From Selenomonas sp. F0473 (GTDB taxonomy: Bacteria > Bacillota > Negativicutes > Selenomonadales > Selenomonadaceae), in NCBI RefSeq assembly GCF_000315545.1, contig NZ_JH992902.1, positions 1,407,349 through 1,471,348 of the forward strand: a stretch of 64,000 nucleotides of DNA, written 5' to 3'. Under the pieces are notes generated by a model. The model was given only the letters and a program-made list of their open reading frames with translations. It had not been told where the DNA came from and did no database searches. The position numbers and the translations under genes were made by a program. Below are positions 8,484 through 15,052 of the stretch, one piece after another (positions within the stretch are counted from its first letter, which is position 1; each line of letters opens with the position of its first letter).

Positions 8484-9452
8484 CTACGGACGAACGACAA
8501 CGGAACGACCGCGCACATCCCCTGTACGGACAACCTCCGCGTAGCGTGCGAGCGTATAGTCCCGTTTGAGTTTTTCCTGTGCGGGCGTGTCGTCGGCGCC
8601 GCGCGGCGCACAGGCAATGCGCGCCGTCCCCGCGGATGCGGCGGTGATCCGCGCCTCCTCCTGCACGGTGCGCAGGACGAAGGGATGCGCCGGCAGAGAG
8701 AGCTCCGTATGCCCCTCCATGATGCGCCCGTCGATACCCTCGATGAGATCGAGCGCCGCCGTCCCCGCATCCGTATCCACATCGTAGACCTTCGCGCCGT
8801 CCGCGCTGTGTTCCTTCGATTCGTACGGCGCATCCTCGACGCGCTCCTCCATCGCGTAGGGCATCCCCGCGAGGCGGCGCAGATCGTGCCATGTCCCGAT
8901 ATCGGGCATCTCATCGATCATGAAGAAGAAGAACAGCCCCACACCGAGAACGGTAACGCTCTGTGACAGCCCGTTCATGAACCGCTTCTTTCGCGCCGAC
9001 CACTTCATCGCGCCGACGCGCGTCTCAGAGACCTCGGGATCGAGACGAATGTCCCCCGGCTTTACACTGTGTCCCTCGGCGGCATCCTGTGTGCCGCCCT
9101 TCCATGATTCGATGAAAAAGAAACGCTTTCCGTCCACATGCCGATACTGTCGGTACGATGCCGTATCCCCGACGGAGGCATCCGTGTCGCCCCACACGCC
9201 CGTGACGACCTGCTCCCCCTTGTCTCGGAGCGCGTAGCCCTGCGGCGCGGTCGACCGATGCGCCGTCCTGCTGAGCGTGCACGCGAGATTGTCCCCTTCG
9301 ACGGTCAGCCACATGCGGCTCGCCTCACCCTCGGCGACAAGTCCGTATTCCGTCCAGCGGTCGTCCGAACCCTTCTCCTTATACCGGATTTTCTCCACGA
9401 TCGTGTACGGCTTCCCCTCGACGAGGATGCCCGTCCAACAGTCGAAATCCAT
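8484..9452 (-). CDS. DUF4178 domain protein with membrane helix
   Basis: A 322-residue protein, first gene of the ATP-grasp operon. The N-terminal half (residues 5-150) is a beta-rich DUF4178-like domain (YTIVEKIRYKEKG, EYGLVAEGEASRMWLTVEG). A basic linker and a membrane helix (about 170-188, GLGVGLFFFFMI-like) follow, then a polar C-terminal region likely outside the membrane. It has its own promoter at 9486-9514. Role unknown; in related loci DUF4178 proteins accompany DUF350 and the ligase. Confidence 0.7.
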   Translation of the reverse strand: MDFDCWTGILVEGKPYTIVEKIRYKEKGSDDRWTEYGLVAEGEASRMWLTVEGDNLACTLSRTAHRSTAPQGYALRDKGEQVVTGVWGDTDASVGDTASYRQYRHVDGKRFFFIESWKGGTQDAAEGHSVKPGDIRLDPEVSETRVGAMKWSARKKRFMNGLSQSVTVLGVGLFFFFMIDEMPDIGTWHDLRRLAGMPYAMEERVEDAPYESKEHSADGAKVYDVDTDAGTAALDLIEGIDGRIMEGHTELSLPAHPFVLRTVQEEARITAASAGTARIACAPRGADDTPAQEKLKRDYTLARYAEVVRTGDVRGRSVVVRP

Positions 9453-9485
9453 GAGAATACGCCCCTCTCATGATATGTTCTCTCT

Positions 9486-9514
9486 ATTATATAATGAATA
9501 TTTTGAGATAGCAA
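9486..9514 (-). promoter_or_regulatory. Promoter of the DUF4178-DUF350-ligase operon
   Basis: Minus strand: TTGCTA, a 17-base spacer and TATAAT, about 25 bases before a GAGGGG ribosome site. Confidence 0.75.
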
Positions 9515-9534
9515 ATGGGAGAGACCGCACGGGA

Positions 9535-9843
9535 TTATGGGAAAAAGAGCAGTTCCACGAGAAAGACCGTCGCCGACGCCGCGGCGGCCGTGCGAAAGAG
9601 ACTCGCCCCGTGCCACGCAAGCCAGCCGGAGACGGCGAATGCCGCCGCGCCCGCCGCCGGGAGACGCGTCGCCTCGACGATGGCGGGGAACGTCATCACC
9701 GCCAGCGTCACATACGGCACATAGTAGAGAAACGAGCGCACGAAGACATTTTTGATCTCGTGACGCAGGAGAAGTGCCGGCGTGAGACGGATCGCGATCG
9801 TTACCGCCGACATCACCGCGATATAACTCCAAATATCATGCAT
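9535..9843 (-). CDS. azlD: AzlD branched-chain amino acid exporter subunit
   Basis: A 102-residue protein with four hydrophobic segments, matching AzlD. It is the small partner of AzlC in LIV-E family exporters that move branched-chain amino acids and analogues out of the cell. The early AIRLTPALLL segment fits the family. It overlaps azlC by eight bases, so the two are co-translated. Confidence 0.88.
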   Translation of the reverse strand: MHDIWSYIAVMSAVTIAIRLTPALLLRHEIKNVFVRSFLYYVPYVTLAVMTFPAIVEATRLPAAGAAAFAVSGWLAWHGASLFRTAAAASATVFLVELLFFP

Positions 9844-10576
9844 CGCCGTTCTCTCCTTCCGTGCGCACGGGGAAGAGCGCCGCGCCGAGACCCGCGATGA
9901 GCAGCGTCAGGATAATCGTTCGCGTGCCGCCCGAGAGATCCGACACGAGGGGCGCGTGTGCCGTCGCAAAGGACAGCAGGAAACTCGCGAGCACCATCCC
10001 GCCGATGACGCGGCTCTTTTTCGCGGGCGGCAGGATCACCCAGACGAACATGCCGTAGAGCGCGACCGAGAGCGCCGAGAGCGCCGCCGCGGGGAGAATC
10101 CCGCCCGCCATGATGCCGATCGACGTGCCGATCGACCAGACGGGAACCGAGACCGCGATCGCCCCGTAGTTATAGTACGGATCGATGCGGCCGCCGCGCG
10201 CGACCGTGATGCCGAAGATCTCGTCCGTTACGCCGAAGGAGACCGCAAGGCGGTGGGCGAGGGAGGTTTCCGAGGAGAACCGCTGCGTGAGCGCTGCCGC
10301 CATGAGCAGATAGCGCGCATTCGCCACAAGCGTCAGCACCGCCAGCTCGAGGTAGGGCGCATGCGCCGCGATCACCGTGAAGCCCGCGTACTCGCCCGCC
10401 GAGGCGATGTTGAGAAGACTCGTCACGAACCCCTGCCACGGCGTGAGGCCCGCGGTCTCCGCGAGAATGCCGAGCGTGAACGCCACGACAAAATATCCGA
10501 GCGCGATCGGCACCCCGTCGCGCATCCCCTCCATGAACGCCGCGCGGCGCGACGGCCGCATCTCTCCTTCGATCAT
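9836..10576 (-). CDS. azlC: AzlC branched-chain amino acid exporter
   Basis: A 246-residue membrane protein of the AzlC/YgaZ family; with AzlD it forms a branched-chain amino acid export complex. The N-terminal GMRDGVPIALGYF segment and the NARYLLMAAAL and FGVTDEIFG stretches are family features. The start at 10576 (MIEGEMRP) follows GAAAGG; an upstream in-frame start at 10687 would overlap the promoter and is rejected. Confidence 0.9.
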   Translation of the reverse strand: MIEGEMRPSRRAAFMEGMRDGVPIALGYFVVAFTLGILAETAGLTPWQGFVTSLLNIASAGEYAGFTVIAAHAPYLELAVLTLVANARYLLMAAALTQRFSSETSLAHRLAVSFGVTDEIFGITVARGGRIDPYYNYGAIAVSVPVWSIGTSIGIMAGGILPAAALSALSVALYGMFVWVILPPAKKSRVIGGMVLASFLLSFATAHAPLVSDLSGGTRTIILTLLIAGLGAALFPVRTEGENGDA

Positions 10577-10642
10577 ATAGAATATCGACCTTTCTCGTAT
10601 CTTTTTTCGCATCGTTCTCGAAATCCCATGAAAACATACTCT

Positions 10643-10671
10643 ATTGTATGATAAAACGATTGCTTTGTAAA
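10643..10671 (-). promoter_or_regulatory. Promoter of azlCD
   Basis: Minus strand: TTTACA, a 17-base spacer and TACAAT, about 70 bases before the azlC start. Confidence 0.75.
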
Positions 10672-10703
10672 ATAAAGACGCAGACACAAATGGAGCGGCA
10701 CGG

Positions 10704-10732
10704 TTGAAAATTCCGCGCCGTTATTGTACACT
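10704..10732 (+). promoter_or_regulatory. Promoter of the relBE-type pair
   Basis: TTGAAA, a 17-base spacer and TACACT, ending 22 bases before the antitoxin start. The close spacing leaves room for autoregulation, as is usual for such pairs. Confidence 0.65.
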
Positions 10733-10754
10733 ATGGGAAAAGGAGGCGATCGGG

Positions 10755-10976
10755 ATGGCCGTCATTGTCGAACTCACGGGAGAGGAAGAACGGCTCGCAC
10801 AGAGCTATGCCAAAATCCACGGAACGTCTGTCGAAGAGGCGATGAAGCGAAACTTCTTCGAGATGATCGAGGATGAGTACGACGCCGCTGTGGCGGATGC
10901 GGCGTATGAGGAGTATGTCAAGAGCGGGAAAAAGTCGCGCCCCATCGAGGAACTGTGGGAGGAACTTGGCCTGTGA
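10755..10976 (+). CDS. RelB-type antitoxin
   Basis: A 73-residue acidic protein. The N-terminal part (VIVELTGEEERLAQSYAKIHG) fits a ribbon-helix-helix DNA-binding domain, and the C-terminal tail (EEYVKSG...IEELWEELGL) would wrap the toxin. The ATG at 10755 follows AAAGGAGG; the frame is open further upstream but overlaps the promoter. It overlaps the toxin start by three bases. It should neutralise the toxin and repress the operon. Confidence 0.8.
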   Translation: MAVIVELTGEEERLAQSYAKIHGTSVEEAMKRNFFEMIEDEYDAAVADAAYEEYVKSGKKSRPIEELWEELGL

Positions 10977-11242
10977 AATACCGCGTGGAGAGTGCAGCGA
11001 GTTTCGATAAAGACTTTAAGAAACTAGATAACTACACGAAACGCATGATTCAATCGTGGATTGAAAAGAATCTCATAGGCACCGAAGACCCGCGGGCACA
11101 CGGCAGAGCGCTCACCGCAAACCGTAAGGGACAGTGGCGGTACCGCATCGGCGATTACCGATTGATCTGTCTTATTGAAGATACAAAGCATGTCATTCTT
11201 CTGCTAAGTGTAGAGCATCACAGGGATATATATACTGCCTGA
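10973..11242 (+). CDS. RelE/ParE-family toxin
   Basis: An 89-residue basic protein of the RelE fold. The typical C-terminal half contains GQWRYRIGDYRLICLIED and LLSVEHHRDIY. RelE-type members are ribosome-dependent mRNA endonucleases; ParE-type members poison gyrase. The RYRIGDYR stretch and the C-terminal His/Tyr favour RelE. The start is GTG at 10973, overlapping the antitoxin stop (GTGA), which couples translation. Confidence 0.82.
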   Translation: MKYRVESAASFDKDFKKLDNYTKRMIQSWIEKNLIGTEDPRAHGRALTANRKGQWRYRIGDYRLICLIEDTKHVILLLSVEHHRDIYTA

Positions 11243-11260
11243 GTTCATATATGAACAGTA

Positions 11261-11304
11261 AACGGGGCAGGCGCGCGAAATACCATCGCGCGTCTGCCCC
11301 GTTT
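11261..11304. terminator. Bidirectional intrinsic terminator
   Basis: A near-perfect 17-base-pair stem (ACGGGGCAGGCGCGCGA and its complement with one mismatch) between relE and the copZ remnant, with T runs on both sides. Confidence 0.85.
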
Positions 11305-11323
11305 CGTATGAGATGATACGGCG

Positions 11324-11362
11324 TCAGCCTAGTTCGTAGCCCGCATCGTCGAGGACGGCGGC
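11324..11362 (-). pseudogene. Remnant of a copZ 3' end
   Basis: Thirteen codons read AAVLDDAGYELG plus stop, the exact C-terminus of the CopZ domain encoded at 28065. Homology stops abruptly at 11362. It is a leftover of a third copZ copy and marks one junction of the accessory region. Confidence 0.75.
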
Positions 11363-11380
11363 ATTCCCTCAGAGCCGCGC

Positions 11381-12004
11381 CTACCAATCCCTTTCGCGAA
11401 TGGCTTCTTCGATATCGATGTCGATGCCGTGCGTCCATAGGATATAGCCGACGCCCTCGGCGATGCTCTCGCGCGCCGCCGTCTCGATTTCGCTGTCATT
11501 TTCTGCGAACACGTCCTCCAAATCGTTGATGGCGTTCACGATCTCGTCGAGCTTTGCCTGCACCGCATCGATTTCCGTCACACCGCCCGAGAGAAAATCG
11601 TCGAGTTTCAACAGCTGCGCCTTCACCTTATCGACCAAAAAGTCGGGGAAATATTCGTCGTCGTACATATCGCCCAGCAGTTCGTAATCGGGAGAGAATC
11701 CGCACTCGGCCACATCTATGATAGGTTTCGGCGCGGGGGGAACAGCCGGCATCGACTTACATCCGCCTGTCGCAAAATCGCTGAAGCATTGCTCCGGTAT
11801 CTCCATCAACATGCCGTTGACATGCAGTTGATACATTCTCTTCGCTGGATTCTGCACAAAATGCGTCGCATCGATGCGTGCAATCTGTTTGTCTGCATAC
11901 TTCTCGAGACGGAGCGTCCCCGCCCCAAACTCCTCTGTGAACGTCCGGTAATCGTCGTAGTTCAAGCAAAATAATTTCCCATCGACCGATGCGATGTGGT
12001 TCAT
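11381..12004 (-). CDS. Hypothetical acidic protein
   Basis: A 207-residue acidic protein without signal peptide or membrane helix. I do not recognise the family. The N-terminal part (residues 1-80) looks like a small beta-rich domain; the middle is proline-rich (PAVPPAPKP); the C-terminal part is strongly acidic and helical (DEIVNAINDLEDVFAEND). The start at 12004 follows AAAGGCGG, and a TATAAT-like -10 lies about 55 bases upstream. It sits alone between two copZ remnants, so it may be cargo of an earlier insertion. Confidence 0.6.
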   Translation of the reverse strand: MNHIASVDGKLFCLNYDDYRTFTEEFGAGTLRLEKYADKQIARIDATHFVQNPAKRMYQLHVNGMLMEIPEQCFSDFATGGCKSMPAVPPAPKPIIDVAECGFSPDYELLGDMYDDEYFPDFLVDKVKAQLLKLDDFLSGGVTEIDAVQAKLDEIVNAINDLEDVFAENDSEIETAARESIAEGVGYILWTHGIDIDIEEAIRERDW

Positions 12005-12114
12005 CGTGTGCCGCCTTTCTAAGACCGTGATCGATTCCAACGATACGCGCCTATTATAAGAGAACCGCGTGAGGCGGAAATTAAAATCACGTTTCTTGCA
12101 AGCGCATATAATAA

Positions 12115-12150
12115 AAACTGCCGCAAGCGAAGTTCCGCATGCGGCAGTTC
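12115..12150 (-). terminator. Terminator downstream of the copZ pseudogene
   Basis: Minus strand: AACTGCCGCATGCG pairs with CGCTTGCGGCAGTT, then TTTATT. Confidence 0.75.
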
Positions 12151-12165
12151 CTTTTTTGAGTCGGG

Positions 12166-12367
12166 TTAGCCCAATTCGTAGCCCGCGTCGTCGAAGGACG
12201 GCGGCGAGCTCCGTATGCGGGATGTCGCGGCTCGTCTTGAACATCGCGGTGCCGGCCTCGAGGCTGACGTTTACATCCGAGACGCCCTCCATGCCGGAGA
12301 GCGATTTCGTGACGTGCTTGACGCAGTTGGGGCAGGTCATGCCCTTGACGCTGATTGTTTTTTCCAA
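12166..12367 (-). pseudogene. copZ: Frameshifted copZ copy
   Basis: The DNA aligns over its whole length with the CopZ coding segment at 28065-28265, including the GMTCPNC copper site. One extra base near 12194 shifts the frame just before the conserved C-terminus (AVLDDAGYELG becomes AVLRRRGLRIG) and leads to read-through into unrelated sequence. The start codon is TTG where the intact copy has ATG, and no ribosome site precedes it. Homology begins exactly at the start codon. It is probably not functional and is one boundary of the ~15.7-kb accessory island. Confidence 0.8.
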
Positions 12368-12571
12368 TGATAAAAAGATGAGTTTTCTTAGGGATACATA
12401 ATCAACGTAGTTTTATCGACAATCTTCAAGAGGAAGACGACCATGTGGATGCAAAAATCCTGCATGGTCGTTGCTTTATGAGAGTATATCTCAAAAAGTA
12501 CTTGCAATTTCTGCCTCGGCGAGTGATAGATAGACATGGAAAACCACACCATTACAAAGGAGGACAACATC

Positions 12572-13366
12572 ATGGAACGCAATTACAACGTGAGCGGAGC
12601 AGACCGCAAGCGCCTAGTCAAGACTATCGGAGATGCTTTGGGAATCAGACCAAAGTATATGGAGACACCGAGCTTTGCCTTTCAGATTGGCAGTTACGAG
12701 GTCACTAAGCACGGCGTGCTGATTTTCGAGAAGGATGAGCAGACGGCAAACGTCCTCGCAGCCATTGAAGCAGCAGGATTCATGGCAGAGCAGTCCGAAG
12801 GGGATGTTCTCACTGACAGCAGTATGGAAGAGGCCAAGGACACTCTGCAGGAGGAGGGTACACAGATTACGGAGATTGAAGCGATGGCGCAGACAGTCGA
12901 GGAACACATCATGGAGGAATCTGCCCCCATTGAGTCACAGGAGGATATCGTCAATCTTTCTATCAGTATGCCGAGGGAAAATTTCTCCGACACTGCATTG
13001 GCAAATTTAGATGCCTTGCTCAAAAGCAAAGGGAATCTCATCAAGGCGGCGTTCGACATCGAGGAGGTAAACTATACGCTGACAGAGGAGCGGATTACTT
13101 TCGCATGGTTTCACGGAACACTCACGCCGGAGGCGTATCGTGCCTACGCTGATTTCATCAGCAAGCTGTGCGATATGGCACAGCGGCAGAAGCGTGTACT
13201 TGCCAAAGAAAAGAAAGTGGACAACCCCAAGTACGCATTCCGCTGCTTCCTTTTGCGATTGGGGTTGATTGGAAATAAGTATAAGACCACCCGGAAAATT
13301 CTCCTTCAGAATCTTTGGGGGAACAGTGCATTCAAATGCGGACATCGCAAAGGAGACTGCTTATAA
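12572..13366 (+). CDS. Mobile-element 'virulence'-type protein
   Basis: A 264-residue soluble protein of a family often labelled virulence-related in Firmicutes prophages and conjugative elements. The N-terminal domain starts YNVSGADRKRLVKTIGDALG and the C-terminal domain contains FAWFHGTLTPEAYRAYADFI and PKYAFRCFLLRLGLIG. An acidic, low-complexity linker (about residues 85-140) joins them. The ATG at 12572 follows AAAGGAGG. The molecular function is not known; the name is historical. It overlaps the DUF4314 gene by one base (TAATG). Confidence 0.7.
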   Translation: MERNYNVSGADRKRLVKTIGDALGIRPKYMETPSFAFQIGSYEVTKHGVLIFEKDEQTANVLAAIEAAGFMAEQSEGDVLTDSSMEEAKDTLQEEGTQITEIEAMAQTVEEHIMEESAPIESQEDIVNLSISMPRENFSDTALANLDALLKSKGNLIKAAFDIEEVNYTLTEERITFAWFHGTLTPEAYRAYADFISKLCDMAQRQKRVLAKEKKVDNPKYAFRCFLLRLGLIGNKYKTTRKILLQNLWGNSAFKCGHRKGDCL

Positions 13367-13617
13367 TGAAATTTCCCAGTAAAGAACACATCGAAATGTT
13401 CCGCAAAAAGTACCCCGCGGGGACGGTGGTCGAGATTATCTCGATAGAAGATACCCAAGCGCCTCCTGCCGGGACATTGGGGACGGTTTGGGGAGTAGAC
13501 GATGCTGGAAGCATTTTGGTGCGCTGGCAAAATGGCTCATCCCTAAGCCTTATTCCTGAAGTGGACGAATTCCGAAGTATGAAGGCTGCAAATAAAAAGT
13601 CAAGCCATCAACAGTAA
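13366..13617 (+). CDS. DUF4314 protein
   Basis: An 83-residue protein that is essentially one SH3-like DUF4314 domain: PAGTVVEIISIED, PPAGTLGTVWGVDDAGSI and NGSSLSLIPEVDEFR. Such genes are common cargo of Firmicutes mobile elements and of unknown function. Its start overlaps the previous stop. Confidence 0.8.
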   Translation: MKFPSKEHIEMFRKKYPAGTVVEIISIEDTQAPPAGTLGTVWGVDDAGSILVRWQNGSSLSLIPEVDEFRSMKAANKKSSHQQ

Positions 13618-13636
13618 AAAGATGAGGAGTTGAGGA

Positions 13637-13667
13637 AAGGCACGGAAAGATTTTTTCTCCGTGCCTT
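13637..13667. terminator. Bidirectional terminator between DUF4314 and hsdS
   Basis: A perfect ten-base stem AAGGCACGGA/TCCGTGCCTT serves the two converging units. Confidence 0.75.
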
Positions 13668-13672
13668 CAGAT

Positions 13673-15052
13673 TTACGCAAATATAGTCTTCTCGAAATCT
13701 GTGTAGGCTTTTTTCCTTAATTCTTCAGCTTTTGTATAGAACTTGTCGGCTCCGTCTTTTGTGGAGTAGTATTTCTTGATGATTTCCTCTTGCTCTGAGA
13801 TTGAGGGAATCGGGATACGGATAGAACCTATTTCGTCACTATTTATATTACACTGTCCTGCTGTTTGTCTGCTCATAGTATCGATTTGAAATCGTACCAA
13901 TGGAAGCATGAATAGGATGTTCACATATTCTGGCAAAACTATAGAAGTATCAAACCGATACCGTATGACGTATGAGGCATAGGTGTAATCGCCGTCAAGG
14001 TTAAAGACTGCTGATTTCCCAACGAGCTCTTTGCTGTTTGTTCTGTTAATCAGGAAGTCGCCTTTACGTAATAACCATTTATCCGGCTCCCTTGCCGTAG
14101 TCGCAGTTTTGCGTGGTAAGTACTTTAAATCGTCTAAATCAAGAGCCCCATCGACGATGTTAGGCATTCGCAGCATTGGTATCATACCCGTTTTCTGTGT
14201 GGGAGATGCCTTTATCGACAGCCCGAAAAGCGACTCCTTTGTAAGTTCCGCAATTGTGTGTATGGGGGATTTGAAACTGTTATAGACCTTGTCCAATTTG
14301 CCTTCTTTTAAACCAAACGCAACTTCCCAGCGTGATACGGATGAATAAGATATGATTTGAAGAATCGATGATGTTGTCGCTGTCGACACATCCTGCTCCT
14401 TCAAATCTGAAACTGTAGACTGGATATCGAATAGTAAGCCACTGCTGAAATCGTCCCCGTCAGACATACTTTTTTCGGCCGCCGCAATCGTGGCGTGATA
14501 TACCTTTAGGATCTGTTCTTGTTCCGGGATTGGCGGAATAGGTGCCTCAATAGCTGCTAATTTTTCATAACTCAACGTTTGTCTAACCGAACCTGTGGTT
14601 GAATCTTTGATTAAAGTGTTGAAGTATTCGCTCCTCATCATCAACCATAAGAATTGTGGAATTAGAGTTTCCATGCAGCTGAAAACGACATATGCGGGAC
14701 TGATGTAGTCACCTTTTAAATCGGCTGTTTTAATGCCTATAGAGCCGACATTGATCCTGTACGGGTTATAAGCAAGCCAACCGCTTTCTACCCTGTGGTA
14801 TTTCTGCTTTATCTTCTTACCCTTTTTAACACCGGCATCAAACATTCCGACCTTATTGGAAACGCCAAGAATAGTGCAATCCTCATCAGGGTAATCGGAT
14901 AGCTGAATCTTTTCTGTTTGATGAATTAAATGCTTTCCTAATGGCTCTACTGGATAGATTGACTTTATCTTGTTTAGCAGAAACTGCTTTACATCCCACT
15001 GCCCAAGTGAAGAAAACAAAACATTGGAAAGGATGGCCGACTTATTGTTCAT
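13673..15052 (-). CDS. hsdS: Type I-like specificity subunit HsdS
   Basis: A 459-residue specificity subunit with two target-recognition domains separated by helical spacers. Each half ends in a similar conserved stretch (PIPPIPEQEQILKVYHATI near residue 175 and IPIPSISEQEEIIKKYYST near 430), the dimeric-helix region typical of HsdS. It should choose the DNA sequence that its methylase partner modifies. It overlaps the methylase gene by 11 bases. The coding sequence is far more AT-rich than the flanking chromosome, which points to horizontal transfer. Confidence 0.88.
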   Translation of the reverse strand: MNNKSAILSNVLFSSLGQWDVKQFLLNKIKSIYPVEPLGKHLIHQTEKIQLSDYPDEDCTILGVSNKVGMFDAGVKKGKKIKQKYHRVESGWLAYNPYRINVGSIGIKTADLKGDYISPAYVVFSCMETLIPQFLWLMMRSEYFNTLIKDSTTGSVRQTLSYEKLAAIEAPIPPIPEQEQILKVYHATIAAAEKSMSDGDDFSSGLLFDIQSTVSDLKEQDVSTATTSSILQIISYSSVSRWEVAFGLKEGKLDKVYNSFKSPIHTIAELTKESLFGLSIKASPTQKTGMIPMLRMPNIVDGALDLDDLKYLPRKTATTAREPDKWLLRKGDFLINRTNSKELVGKSAVFNLDGDYTYASYVIRYRFDTSIVLPEYVNILFMLPLVRFQIDTMSRQTAGQCNINSDEIGSIRIPIPSISEQEEIIKKYYSTKDGADKFYTKAEELRKKAYTDFEKTIFA

